64,000 bases of DNA from Kaistella chaponensis. GTDB lineage: Bacteria; Bacteroidota; Bacteroidia; Flavobacteriales; Weeksellaceae. Under the pieces are notes generated by a model. That model saw only the letters and a program-made list of their open reading frames with translations. It was not told the origin of the DNA and did not search any database. The stretch lies in assembly GCF_900156725.1 (NCBI RefSeq), contig NZ_FTOI01000002.1, positions 1 to 64,000 of the forward strand, given 5' to 3'. This document shows, one piece after another, positions 1 to 8,574 of this stretch. Numbering within the stretch: position 1 is the stretch's first letter; each line of letters starts with the position of its first letter. The position numbers and the translations under genes are program-made.

Positions 1-54
1 TAAGCCCTCTAGCGCCGATGGTACTGCGAAAGCGGGAGAGTAGGTCGCCGCCAG
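1..54 (+). rRNA. 5S ribosomal RNA, 3' end only
   Basis: The first bases read as the 3' part of a Bacteroidota 5S rRNA: the segment with CGCCGATGGTACTGC, then GCGGGAGAGTAGGTCGCC, is the conserved helix IV/V and 3' strand. The 5' half lies outside the window, so a complete 16S-23S-5S operon probably precedes it. The exact 3' end is estimated to within a few bases. A terminator follows directly. Confidence 0.9.
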
Positions 55-62
55 TTTTTTTT

Positions 63-95
63 AAAGCTCATCAATTTATTTTGATGAGCTTTTTT
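63..95 (+). terminator. Intrinsic terminator of the rRNA operon
   Basis: A perfect 12-bp stem (AAAGCTCATCAA with TTGATGAGCTTT, 6-nt loop) merges into a T run. It lies 9 bases after the 5S 3' end and is the expected end of the rRNA transcript. Confidence 0.85.
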
Positions 96-888
96 ATGTC
101 CTTTATACAACAGTATAATCGGCAAAATGAACATGAAGGTTTTGAGAACAATTGTATAACATTTAAAATCTGATTTTCTTTTTACTCGTTAAACGAACGA
201 GTAGGTTTAATAAATTCGATAAATTTTTCAATTTTTTGGTTGTAATTTTATCTTCGAGCGTCGCTTAAATTATATGCTCTTTTTAGCTTAAGATATCGAT
301 CAAATATTATCTATGCTGTTTTTTTCGGTGTCAAAGTATAGGTCTGCATTGGTTTGATAGCAAATATCAGAATCTAGCCAATAATTGATTTCTCTAAGAT
401 CTATTTTCAAAAATTTCAAGTAGGATTTTTTAGCGGTAAACTTATATGCTAAGTGTGAGAAAGCACTGGACATTCAATAAGTATTCAGCTAGTATTTGGA
501 GTCAACATGTACGCATTTGTTCGATGACTTTGCAGTATCATTTTTTGCAATTAAATAGCTTTTAATAATATAATGATTTTAAACTACAATATATATTCTG
601 GTGTTATTGTGTTTTATGGAATTTATCACGTTCATTACCACTAATGGAAAGAAGCTTAAACGGACCTGTTTCACAACTAAATCGCTGCGTTAATTGTAAA
701 TAGTGAAATTAGCAAATGCCATTTTCTTTAATTAAGAATTATAGATAGTTTTAATGATGAATTCCATCTTTTAAGTAAACAAGAATTAATTCATGTTAAT
801 GTCGAATCGAAATTCTATATATCTTGGAAATTCTATGATGATATAGCAGATAGCGGTAAAATTATAAAATTTGAATACTCCATTTCAT
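96..888. other. Gene-poor stretch with decayed coding fragments
   Basis: No complete gene of normal size lies between the rRNA terminator and the next gene. Two short stretches look protein-like. One is the 57-codon minus-strand frame at 300-473 (listed separately). The other is a plus-strand frame open from 732 to about 890, with a credible amino-acid mix (for example SKFYISWKFYDD) but no start codon, which runs into the 3' end of the convergent gene. Another 25-codon frame starts near 616. This looks like the remains of degraded genes. I see no tRNA, IS end or obvious repeat. Confidence 0.5.
300..473 (-). CDS. Small hypothetical protein or gene remnant, 57 aa
   Basis: A minus-strand frame runs from ATG (473) to TGA (300) with 57 codons. 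Its composition is protein-like: it begins MSSAFSHLAYKFTAKK and continues through REINYWLDSD and NADLYFDTEKN, with aromatic and charged residues spaced as in a folded domain rather than a random AT-rich frame. An in-frame TGA directly precedes the ATG. No promoter or ribosome site is evident. I do not recognise the family. It may be a real small gene or the C-terminal remnant of a larger one that lost its 5' part, which the surrounding decayed sequence favours. Confidence 0.3.
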   Translation of the reverse strand: MSSAFSHLAYKFTAKKSYLKFLKIDLREINYWLDSDICYQTNADLYFDTEKNSIDNI

Positions 889-2493
889 TTAGAATCTGCT
901 CAGAATTCCCCAATGTATTTTCGTATCTGCAAATTTTATGGAATTTCCGAACTCACTCCCATTTGAAAGCTGAAAGCTCATTAGTCCAATTGGTAGCACA
1001 AAATTGAAACCCAACCCGAAACTATAAATCTTCGGTTTCAGTTGTAAACTTTTATTATTGAATTCTCCATACTGACCGAAAACATCAAAAAATGCTTGTT
1101 CACCTACAAGATATCGGTACTCTGCAGTGGTATAATAATACAAATTCGCATAAATTGAATTCTCATTAAAACCCCGAAAAGAATTCCAACCACCGAAACG
1201 TAATAATTCATTGGCAACAAATTCATTTTTTGAGTTCAATAAGGCGGTTTCTCCACGTAAATTTAGATAATTATTCCCCGCAATATGAAAGTTTCGTTCT
1301 GCAGAAAACAAGAAATTATTTTGTATTACTGAAGCATTTTCTTTAGAATAATTCGTGGAAATATAATCAGCTTCTGCGCGAATCTTGGTTTTATGAAGAA
1401 AAAGACCGATTTCCGAGGGTTCTGTAAATTCGTACCAAAGTCCGATTCCTTGCTTGGTAAAGTCTTTTCCCTGAGTATATAGCGTGTCGATAATGGCAGA
1501 AGTTTCAAATCTGCCGCGAATACCTATTTTTTGTCTGCTCGATAAATGCAGATAAATACTCGGTAAAAATTTCACGGTGGCGAAAGTGGAGTCTTGTCTA
1601 TAGATATTTACATTAATATTGGTTCCTAAATTGGATTTGAATAGATAAGGAATATCGGTTTGTAGATCAAAAGTTTGACCTTTATCTGGATTTCTTTGCC
1701 AAAAAACATTCACCGTTTCGAAGCGATTAAAGATATTTCGGAAATTAATATTTAAACTACCGTTGAAAGTGAATTTATTGGTTTTATCATTTCCAAAACC
1801 AATTACACCGTCAAAACTATTGGATTTCTTTTTTCTAAGGAATAAAAATACTTGCGTAGAATCTTTTGTAAATAGAGTTTGTGGTGGCTTGTCTAACAAT
1901 AAAAAGGGATGATTTTGTAGAGATTGATTGATCGCTACTAAGTTTTTGTCATCATATCTTTTTCCTTGAAATTCTTTTTTCAAATTTTTAATGAATCTTA
2001 CGGGTACTTTTTCATAACCTTTGATCACGAAAGCATCTATTTTTCGCTGGTTTCCTTTAATCACTGAGATTTCAATCTGTGGAATACTATTTTTCATTCC
2101 GCTGAATTTAGATTTCACACGGTTAAATGCATACCCTTGATTCCGGTATTTTTCATTAATAGTTTTCTTTAAAGAGTCCACGTTTTTGGTGAAAAACTCC
2201 GTTTTCAATTGAGAAAAGGTTGCAACTTCTGCCGGAACCGTGACTTGAGCTTGATTAAAGTTTTTGCCTTTATGGAAATAGATTTCGGTAATATTTTCTT
2301 TTTTTTCTACCTTCTTCACTTCTGTAAAAAAATAGTTGTTTTGCGAAAGCGAATCTAGAAATTTGACTGCAGAAAGGGAGTCTTTTACTACCGTTTTTTG
2401 ATTGTTTTCAACATCGATGAGTTGATAGTTTTTTTGCTGAGCTTTAAACAAAACACAGAAGAGCAAGAGCAATATGGAGCAAGAAATTTTCAA
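889..2493 (-). CDS. Omp85/BamA-superfamily outer membrane protein
   Basis: A 534-residue outer membrane barrel protein. Residues 1-18 form a signal peptide ending near KAQ. The next 200 residues are mixed alpha/beta and fit one or two POTRA modules (for example the NQRKIDAFVIKGYEKVP strand-helix pattern). From about 225 to the end there are alternating amphipathic strands and a terminal aromatic residue (SRF), as BamA recognition requires. RFGGWNSFRGFNE near residue 435 is the RGF-type motif of Omp85 loop 6. The family inserts or exports outer membrane proteins. The length is well below BamA (about 850), so this is probably an accessory member. It stands alone, divergent from nadD. Its substrate is unknown. 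Confidence 0.7.
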   Translation of the reverse strand: MKISCSILLLLFCVLFKAQQKNYQLIDVENNQKTVVKDSLSAVKFLDSLSQNNYFFTEVKKVEKKENITEIYFHKGKNFNQAQVTVPAEVATFSQLKTEFFTKNVDSLKKTINEKYRNQGYAFNRVKSKFSGMKNSIPQIEISVIKGNQRKIDAFVIKGYEKVPVRFIKNLKKEFQGKRYDDKNLVAINQSLQNHPFLLLDKPPQTLFTKDSTQVFLFLRKKKSNSFDGVIGFGNDKTNKFTFNGSLNINFRNIFNRFETVNVFWQRNPDKGQTFDLQTDIPYLFKSNLGTNINVNIYRQDSTFATVKFLPSIYLHLSSRQKIGIRGRFETSAIIDTLYTQGKDFTKQGIGLWYEFTEPSEIGLFLHKTKIRAEADYISTNYSKENASVIQNNFLFSAERNFHIAGNNYLNLRGETALLNSKNEFVANELLRFGGWNSFRGFNENSIYANLYYYTTAEYRYLVGEQAFFDVFGQYGEFNNKSLQLKPKIYSFGLGFNFVLPIGLMSFQLSNGSEFGNSIKFADTKIHWGILSRF

Positions 2494-2699
2494 TAAACAG
2501 GTTCTTAATTGGAACTCAATTTACGTAAGTTTATTATATTTTGAAATTTATTTTTTCATTTGCTGCCGTTTCATTTGCGGCGAATTTAGACAAAATACGG
2601 AGTTTGAAATTTCAATTTTCGAGAGATCAGGATTAATTTTTTATCTTTAAACAATTATTAAAAATAATTTTAATTGAAAGAAGATATATTTAAATATTC

Positions 2700-3284
2700 A
2701 TGAAAAAAATAGGCTTGTTTTTCGGTAGTTTTAATCCCATTCATATTGGTCATTTAATTTTAGGAAACTATATTTTGGAACATTCTGATATGGAAGAACT
2801 TTGGTTTGTCGTAAGTCCACAAAATCCGTTTAAAGATAAAAAGTCTTTGTTGAAAGATCATAATCGTTTAGATATGGTGCAACTTGCAGTGAAAAATTAT
2901 CCTAAAATGCGTGCTTCAAATGTAGAGTTTGCTTTGCCAAAACCCAGTTACACCATTGATACGCTCACTTATTTACATGAAAAACATCCCGAATATTCTT
3001 TCTCCTTAATTATGGGGGAAGATAATTTAAACGGACTTTCAAAATGGAAAAATGCGGAAACTTTGATCAAAAATCATCAAATTATTGTTTATCCGAGGAC
3101 TTTTGAAGGAGAAAAAAAAGATCATGAATATTTACAACACGAAAACATTTCTTTAATCAACGCGCCTATTGTAGAAATTTCTGCAACCGAAATTCGCAAG
3201 ATGATCAAAGATGGAAAAAATGTGCGACCCATGTTACCGCCAGAAGTTTTCGATTATTTGGACGGGAGCAGTTTTTATAAATAA
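2700..3284 (+). CDS. nadD: Nicotinate-nucleotide adenylyltransferase NadD
   Basis: A 194-residue cytoplasmic enzyme joining nicotinate mononucleotide and ATP to deamido-NAD in NAD biosynthesis. The N-terminal GSFNPIHIGH (residues 9-18) is the nucleotidyltransferase phosphate-binding motif with its HxGH signature. ISATEIRKMI near 160 is the C-terminal ISxTxIR motif. SFSLIMGEDNLNGLSKW is typical of NadD rather than CoaD. The length matches the family. The start at 2700 is the only ATG that preserves the GSFNP strand. A 206-bp gap separates it from the divergent Omp85-like gene. Confidence 0.93.
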   Translation: MKKIGLFFGSFNPIHIGHLILGNYILEHSDMEELWFVVSPQNPFKDKKSLLKDHNRLDMVQLAVKNYPKMRASNVEFALPKPSYTIDTLTYLHEKHPEYSFSLIMGEDNLNGLSKWKNAETLIKNHQIIVYPRTFEGEKKDHEYLQHENISLINAPIVEISATEIRKMIKDGKNVRPMLPPEVFDYLDGSSFYK

Positions 3285-3311
3285 TAAACAAAATTTCCTT
3301 TTTTAAATCTT

Positions 3312-3319
3312 TAAATTTG
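3312..3319 (+). promoter_or_regulatory. Candidate -7 element upstream of the DUF3817 gene
   Basis: TAAATTTG matches the Bacteroidota -7 consensus TAnnTTTG, 36 bp before the ATG at 3356. No clear TTG is seen at -33, so this is moderate evidence only. Confidence 0.4.
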
Positions 3320-3355
3320 CAGAAGATCTCGATAGTAAATCTTAAATAATTCTAC

Positions 3356-3694
3356 ATGCAATTCATAGAAAATTTCTTTTCAAAATATTCCGACGAAAAA
3401 TTAAGTCAGTGGTTTAAACAAGCCTGTGTTGCAGAAATGATTTCGTGGCTTTTTCTTTTCAGCGCCATGATTTGGATCCGTTATGAACACGATGCTCTTT
3501 TGCCTACGATTTACATTATTATCGTTGGGAACATTCATGGTTTATTTTTTAGCCTCTATCTTTTGCTGTTAATTCCGGCGAGAAGAATTTTTAAATGGGA
3601 TGATGAAGATTTTGTCTTTGCTCTAATTTCTGCATTTTTTCCTTTTGCAACCATTTGGGTCGACAAAAAACTGGCTCGCTTTGATCGGGAGTAA
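3356..3694 (+). CDS. DUF3817 family integral membrane protein
   Basis: A 112-residue protein with three hydrophobic segments: about 22-40 (EMISWLFLFSAMIWI), 50-75 (TIYIIIVGNIHGLFFSLYLL) and 85-102 (FALISAFFPFATIWVD). The GNIHGLFFSLY helix and the C-terminal FPFATIWVDKKL are hallmarks of DUF3817, a three-helix membrane domain of unknown function. It lies 71 bp after nadD on the same strand with its own candidate promoter. No further role can be inferred. Confidence 0.75.
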   Translation: MQFIENFFSKYSDEKLSQWFKQACVAEMISWLFLFSAMIWIRYEHDALLPTIYIIIVGNIHGLFFSLYLLLLIPARRIFKWDDEDFVFALISAFFPFATIWVDKKLARFDRE

Positions 3695-3880
3695 TTTCTA
3701 AAGTTCTAAGGTTTAAATCATTAATAAAAGAGTGGATATTTTTACTCTTTTTTTTGTTTTAGAGGTAATGATTTCCTTCCCATCGTTGTCTTTTATAAGT
3801 ACTGCTTTACGATTGTAAAATTTTTTAATTTGATTATCAATTAGTTGCGAACTTAAATTAAATTATTTTACTACTTTGTA

Positions 3881-3912
3881 TTGCATGATACTAAATAAAT
3901 AGCATATCTTTG
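3881..3912 (+). promoter_or_regulatory. Bacteroidota-type promoter for the TonB-like receptor
   Basis: TTG at 3881 (-33) and TATCTTTG at 3905-3912 (-7) are separated by 21 bp, an excellent match to the Bacteroidota sigma consensus. The predicted start leaves an unusually long leader of about 120 nt before the ATG at 4039. Confidence 0.7.
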
Positions 3913-3946
3913 CAATGTAATACTACTAAAGAAAACTAATAACTAC

Positions 3947-4020
3947 AAAAGGAGGAAGCAAAAACGAATAACCAAAACTAATAACCTCTTCTAAACTAAT
4001 AACCTCGCTTCCTTCTTTTT
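3947..4020 (+). promoter_or_regulatory. Structured leader with hairpin and AATAAC repeats
   Basis: The 5' leader of the downstream receptor holds a 13-bp stem with one G-U pair. Positions 3947-3959 (AAAAGGAGGAAGC) pair with 4007-4019 (GCTTCCTTCTTTT). The distal arm ends in a T run, so it resembles an intrinsic terminator or attenuator. The 47-nt loop carries three near-identical copies of an xxAATAACC unit, with further copies just upstream (from 3934) and directly before the start codon. The unit is seen in the sequence; an attenuation role is inference. Confidence 0.5.
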
Positions 4021-4038
4021 CTTTTAAAAAAAATAACC

Positions 4039-6276
4039 ATGAAAAAATTAATTGTTGCCCTTTCGCTCCTTTCCGGATTTTTTGCTTTTGCACAGGGAAC
4101 GCAGAAAACAGATTCTACGAAAATTCAGAAAATTGAAGAAGTTGTGATGACGAAAAAAGTTTTCAAAAAAGAAAGCGACCGTTTCGTTTTTGATGTTGCC
4201 AATTCACCAGTTGCAAAGGGAAGTACCACTTTTGATCTTTTAAAACAAACTCCACTGGTTTCTACGACCGATGGAAAAACATTAAGAATTGCCGGGAAAA
4301 GCAACGCTTTGGTTTTTATTAATGGTAGAAAAACAAATATGGATACCGAATCTTTGGATCAGTTTTTAAAAAATACACCTGCAGAAAACATTCAAAAAAT
4401 AGAAGTGATCACCGTTCCTGGAAGCGAATTTCAAGTAGAATCTTCCGACGGTATCATCAATATTATACTGAAGAAGAAAATGACCGATGGAACCAGTGGA
4501 AATATGAGAATGGCAAACAGCCAAAACAAAACCAACAGTACTTCTGCTTCTGTTTCTTTAAATTACAGAAAAGATAAACTCGGAATTTCCGGTACACTCA
4601 ACACCAGCGAAAATATTGAAGTTCAATCGTATGAACTCAGAAATGGAAGCGCAAAAGCATCTACACAATCTACCGGAACAGTGCGCGATCCTAACAAAAA
4701 TTTAGGAGGCTACATCAATGCAGATTATCAGTTGAATGATAAATCGAATATTGCATTCACTTGGAACACATGGGCAAACCGAAGCTATGATTCCCGAACA
4801 GATCTTTTCAATACCACCAAATCGATGGATGCAGCAAACAACAGCATCACCAATTATTCGATTACCAAAGGAAGAGAAAACGCCAGATCTTACAATAATT
4901 CCTTCAACCTTAATTATGAGTGGAAAATAGATGATTTGGGAAGTAAATTAAATGCAAACGCCTCTTTGCTTATTTACAGAAGATTCCAAAACAGCACGAA
5001 TCAAACCATTGTTTCTGATGCCTTTCAAAATCCTGGTATTTTGTCCACAGAAATTGCGCAGAATTTGCCGCAACTCATCAATAATTTTTCCGCAAATACC
5101 GATTACATCAGAAAATTTAAAAATGATTTAACCGTTGCTGTAGGTGGAAATTTTAATACAACCAAAACCGATAACGACACTCAATACACCACAACCAATT
5201 TTCTAACGAATGACGTCGTGCAAGAGCCGAATCATTTTATTTATGATGAAAATATTTATGGACTTTATTTAACCGTTGAAAAAAAATTGTCAGAAAAATT
5301 CTCGGGTAAGATTGGTACGCGCTATGAAATTACAAACAGTTTGGGTACCTCCGACATCGCTCAAAACCCTGAATATAAAAGCATTGAAAGAAATTACAAC
5401 AATATTTTGCCTTACTTAAGTTTCAATTATGCGGTGAATGACAAGAATAATATTTCTTATGCATTTTCCAGCAGAATGAGAAGGCCAAGTTTTTGGGAAC
5501 TAAACCCTGTACGAAATATCCTGACCGAAAATAACTATATTCAAAATAATCCTTTCGTAAAAGCTTCCTCTGTTTACACGAATGAATTAACATACATGTA
5601 CAAAAACTCTTACTTCCTGATTTTGAATCACAGTTTTTTCAAAGATAAAATTACTCAGGTTCCTTTGCAGCGCGATGTGGTGAAAGATGGAATCACCTAT
5701 CAGGAACTGCGATATATCCGTACTAATTTCGGCGACAAACAGGAAATGTCTGCAATGTTGGGACTTCAAAAATCTTATTTTAAAGGATATTTATCGGCCA
5801 ATTTCAATATCGGTGTTCAACACAATATCAACAACGGAAGGTTGAGTCAGGATCCTACAACAGGTGATCAGTTCAAAGAATTTCTTAATAATCTAAAATC
5901 AACCAGTTTAGTGATTCAAACCAATAACACAGTTCAGCTCGACAAAAAGAAAACTTGGTTTTTAGGGGTAAATTATTGGTACGTTGATCAGCAACAGATT
6001 GAAATCGGTTTACTTAAAAATTTAATGAGCCTTGATCTCGACCTTAAAAAAGTATGGAACGAATGGACTTTCAGCGCCGGAATTGAGGATGTTTTAAAAA
6101 CCAATATTGTAGAAATTGAAAGCTTTCAGCAAGACGGAAGTTACAATTATGTAAAAAACAATGAGTTTAACCAACAATTCAAAGTCAGCATCGTCTATAA
6201 TTTCGGAAACAAGAAAGTAAAAAAAGTACGCGACATTGAAGCGGCATCAGATGCGATCAAAAACAGAACCAGGTAA
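4039..6276 (+). CDS. TonB-dependent receptor-like outer membrane beta-barrel protein
   Basis: 745 residues. A signal peptide (1-18, ending AFAQ) is followed directly by a plug domain (about 30-150) containing DLLKQTPLVSTTDGKTLRIAG, VFINGRKT and IEVITVPGSEFQVESSDGIINI. The rest is a 22-strand type barrel of the OMP_b-brl_3 (PF14905) class. It lacks the carboxypeptidase-like N-terminal domain common in SusC proteins, and no SusD partner or obvious TonB box is seen, so the ligand is unknown; metal-siderophore or peptide uptake are usual roles. The gene is monocistronic, between a long structured leader and a bidirectional terminator. The end is Lys/Arg-rich rather than aromatic. Confidence 0.8.
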   Translation: MKKLIVALSLLSGFFAFAQGTQKTDSTKIQKIEEVVMTKKVFKKESDRFVFDVANSPVAKGSTTFDLLKQTPLVSTTDGKTLRIAGKSNALVFINGRKTNMDTESLDQFLKNTPAENIQKIEVITVPGSEFQVESSDGIINIILKKKMTDGTSGNMRMANSQNKTNSTSASVSLNYRKDKLGISGTLNTSENIEVQSYELRNGSAKASTQSTGTVRDPNKNLGGYINADYQLNDKSNIAFTWNTWANRSYDSRTDLFNTTKSMDAANNSITNYSITKGRENARSYNNSFNLNYEWKIDDLGSKLNANASLLIYRRFQNSTNQTIVSDAFQNPGILSTEIAQNLPQLINNFSANTDYIRKFKNDLTVAVGGNFNTTKTDNDTQYTTTNFLTNDVVQEPNHFIYDENIYGLYLTVEKKLSEKFSGKIGTRYEITNSLGTSDIAQNPEYKSIERNYNNILPYLSFNYAVNDKNNISYAFSSRMRRPSFWELNPVRNILTENNYIQNNPFVKASSVYTNELTYMYKNSYFLILNHSFFKDKITQVPLQRDVVKDGITYQELRYIRTNFGDKQEMSAMLGLQKSYFKGYLSANFNIGVQHNINNGRLSQDPTTGDQFKEFLNNLKSTSLVIQTNNTVQLDKKKTWFLGVNYWYVDQQQIEIGLLKNLMSLDLDLKKVWNEWTFSAGIEDVLKTNIVEIESFQQDGSYNYVKNNEFNQQFKVSIVYNFGNKKVKKVRDIEAASDAIKNRTR

Positions 6277-6307
6277 ATTAAATTTTCATACCACTTATTA
6301 AATTAAT

Positions 6308-6345
6308 AAAAATCCACATCGAATTGTTCGGTGTGGAATTTTTAT
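6308..6345. terminator. Bidirectional intrinsic terminator
   Basis: A hairpin AATCCACATCGA/TCGGTGTGGAATT (4-nt loop) is flanked by A and T runs. It lies between the convergent receptor gene and ctlX-like gene and can serve both. Confidence 0.8.
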
Positions 6346-6361
6346 TTTTAAGCGAGAGCAA

Positions 6362-7285
6362 TTAGTCTTTCGGCAAGAAAACTTCCGCCAACATGCATCT
6401 TGCACTTCCACCACCATTTGTTTCAATCGTGTTTAAATCTGCATAGATAATTCCGCAGTAATTTTCAATGCGTTCAACTTGTAATTTAGTTAAAGATTTA
6501 TAAGCTGTTTCGCTCATAACTAAAAACTTGTCGCCTTCTTCATTTTGAACCTGCAACATATTTCCTGCAAATTGCTGAAGTTGATCTTCAGAAATCTCGA
6601 TGAGTTCCTTATTGCTTGATTTGATGACTTCCTGCACCTTTTCGCGCTCCATTTCATCATCGATACAGTCGAGGCAAATCACCACAAACTGTTCTGCAAC
6701 ACACATCATCACATTGGTGTGATAAATTGGTAATCTTTGATCACCCACATTTTGATAAGAATGAAAAACGATAGGAGTAAAGCCAAATTTCGAGCAGAAA
6801 TTTCTAAATAATTCTTCATCCAAACGAAGGGAAACAGAGCCATAAGCAATTTTGTAATCGTGATCGAAAATCATACTTCCGGTTCCTTCCAAATATTTTT
6901 CTTCGTTCTCAAATGGGGAGAAATCTTCAACAGTATTAATTTTGAAACCTTCATCTTTCAGTCTTTCCAAGATTTCCGGGCGACGCTCAACTCTTCTGTT
7001 CAAGGCAAACATCGGATAAAGAGCGACTGTTCCATCCTCGTGAAAGCTTACCCAGTTATTAGGGAAAATAGAATCTGGGGAATGCGGATTCAAAGTATCT
7101 TTTACCGTGATGACATTGATTCCTTTCTCGCGAAGTTTTGCCGCGAAATTATTGAATTCCTGAAGGGCTTTTTCCTGAATATCGGTTTCCTTTTGTTCTT
7201 TTTGAAAGTAATTGTTTTCTGCGGTTTGGGAATTGTAACCGAAAGCAATCGGTTCTACCATCAAAACGGTTTTGGCTGTTTGCAT
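6362..7285 (-). CDS. ctlX: Citrulline utilization hydrolase CtlX-like, amidinotransferase fold
   Basis: A 307-residue member of the arginine-deiminase/amidinotransferase pentein superfamily. FPNNWVSFH near 74, LEGTGSMIFD near 132, YHTNVMMCV near 187 and the C-terminal GGGSARCMLAE with Cys297 supply the expected substrate-guanidine acid, His and nucleophilic Cys. This arrangement fits CtlX, which hydrolyses citrulline to ornithine in Francisella-type organisms and is widespread in Bacteroidota. It is cytoplasmic with no signal peptide. A second pentein enzyme lies 1.3 kb away (8575-9489). Whether the substrate here is citrulline, arginine or a modified arginine cannot be told from sequence. 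Confidence 0.75.
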   Translation of the reverse strand: MQTAKTVLMVEPIAFGYNSQTAENNYFQKEQKETDIQEKALQEFNNFAAKLREKGINVITVKDTLNPHSPDSIFPNNWVSFHEDGTVALYPMFALNRRVERRPEILERLKDEGFKINTVEDFSPFENEEKYLEGTGSMIFDHDYKIAYGSVSLRLDEELFRNFCSKFGFTPIVFHSYQNVGDQRLPIYHTNVMMCVAEQFVVICLDCIDDEMEREKVQEVIKSSNKELIEISEDQLQQFAGNMLQVQNEEGDKFLVMSETAYKSLTKLQVERIENYCGIIYADLNTIETNGGGSARCMLAEVFLPKD

Positions 7286-7358
7286 GAATATTAAGTTTTA
7301 ATCAGCATTGAGTTGCTATTGAGCAAAAATACTTAAATTTATACATAATAAAAAACCC

Positions 7359-8021
7359 ATGTTAGAAATTGCCTGTTTTGAAATTACCTCTGCAGAAACT
7401 GCCATGAAATCAATGGCTGATCGCATCGAATTTTGTGCTCATTTTGAACTTGGTGGTACCACTCCCGATTTTTATGAGTTTTTGCATCTGAAAAGAACCT
7501 ACAAAACTCCAATTTATGTCATGATTCGTCCGAAAGGTGGTCCGTTTTTTTATTCTGAAGCCGAATTTATTCAAATGAAAAGCAGCATCATCAGTTTTAA
7601 AGAAGCGGGTGCAGATGGATTTGTTTTCGGGATTTTAGATTCGCACAATGAAATAGATGAAGCAAAAAACGCAGAACTTCTGGAACTTGCCGGAGAAATC
7701 CCGTGTACTTTTCATCGTGCTTTTGACCGGACTTCGGATTTAGAAAAATCAATTGAGATTTTAATAAAATTAGGTTTCAAAACGGTGTTGACTTCCGGCG
7801 GGAAATCTGATGCCATACAAGGAAAAGAAAATCTGAAAAATCTAATCGAAAAATATGGTGACCAAATTGAAATTTTAATTGGTGGTGGAGTTCGGTCTGA
7901 AAATATTTCGGCTCTAAAAAAATTGACGGGCGGAACGAGTTTTCATTCTTCCGCGATTTTAAAATACGACACTTTTGTGACGGAAGGTGAAATAAAAAAG
8001 TTGAAACAGCTCAGTTCTTAA
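7359..8021 (+). CDS. cutC: Copper homeostasis protein CutC
   Basis: A 220-residue TIM-barrel protein. ADRIEFCAHFELGGTTPDF (residues 20-38), MIRPKGGPFFYS (about 52-63), FGILDSHNEID and CTFHRAFDRTSD (about 115) are the conserved CutC motifs, and SGGKSDAIQGKENL, IGGGVRSENI and FHSSAI complete the barrel. The family has been linked to copper tolerance, but its reaction is not established. The gene is divergent from ctlX with a 73-bp gap. A dispersed hairpin repeat begins 9 bases after its stop. Confidence 0.9.
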   Translation: MLEIACFEITSAETAMKSMADRIEFCAHFELGGTTPDFYEFLHLKRTYKTPIYVMIRPKGGPFFYSEAEFIQMKSSIISFKEAGADGFVFGILDSHNEIDEAKNAELLELAGEIPCTFHRAFDRTSDLEKSIEILIKLGFKTVLTSGGKSDAIQGKENLKNLIEKYGDQIEILIGGGVRSENISALKKLTGGTSFHSSAILKYDTFVTEGEIKKLKQLSS

Positions 8022-8030
8022 GCTAATTTT

Positions 8031-8140
8031 AGGAGCAACAAGATTTTCGCTTCTTATAAAACCTTGTCCCGCTTTTCATTCCAATTCCTCGCTCCTCCTT
8101 CGTCGTCACTGCGGGATTTCCATTACAATCAGGGCTAAAA
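8031..8140 (+). repeat. Dispersed 3'-of-gene hairpin repeat, copy A (diverged)
   Basis: It begins with TAGGAGCAAC just after the cutC stop, continues with TCCCGCTTTTC and ends CAATCAGGGCTAAAA. These three blocks match the copies at 59256 (same strand) and 12405 and 44754 (opposite strand). The inner TTTTTT/AAAAAA stem of the other copies is replaced by a different insert, in which TCCCGC (8067) can pair with GCGGGA (8111). It is the most diverged of the four. Confidence 0.65.
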
Positions 8141-8160
8141 GTCTAGGTGTTTTGTTGACT

Positions 8161-8538
8161 TTAATTAATGTTGTTGAAAGGCATATTATAATCAATTAGC
8201 ATAGATTCTATGTTTTGAAACTCGTGTTCAAACTTAATTCTGTTACTACTGATATTATTCTTCAAATCTGCAAGATAAATTCCTGGTTCATATGTTTCTC
8301 CATAAACTTCTATTGGATTTTCTAAAACAAAAATCTTTAAAAAATTATGAATTTTATTATCTATGGAATAGCCATATTCTTTCAAAATTTCGGCAGAGAA
8401 CTTTATAGGTTCTAGACTTTCAAAATTTATACTTTCACCATTGTCAAGAACAATTTCTGTAGGAGAAATTATAGAAGTTATATAACCTTGTTTAAATTTA
8501 TTACCTACACATATTTTCGTTAGTTTTATATCTATCAT
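8161..8538 (-). CDS. Hypothetical protein, 125 aa, mobile-type Bacteroidota family
   Basis: A 125-residue soluble protein with a beta-rich N-terminus (GNKFKQGYITSIISPTEIVLDNG). A middle block LEPIKFSAEILKEYGYSI and a C-terminal block FEHEFQNIESMLIDYN follow. The pattern of I-P-I-L-L-x-x-L-x-x-x-G-F and then H-x-L-Q-N-L recalls a family of short Bacteroidota hypothetical proteins common in prophage or mobile regions; this is recall, not a search. It is more AT-rich than its neighbours and sits between cutC and a pentein enzyme, which suggests recent insertion. Function unknown. Confidence 0.6.
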   Translation of the reverse strand: MIDIKLTKICVGNKFKQGYITSIISPTEIVLDNGESINFESLEPIKFSAEILKEYGYSIDNKIHNFLKIFVLENPIEVYGETYEPGIYLADLKNNISSNRIKFEHEFQNIESMLIDYNMPFNNIN

Positions 8539-8574
8539 TTTGTATTAAATTAAAATATTTTTAATATTTATGAA

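Noticed and set aside
6860-7294. A 144-codon plus-strand frame opposite the CtlX-like gene
   Set aside because: It is fully antisense to a gene with clear family motifs and has a Phe/Ile-rich shadow composition.
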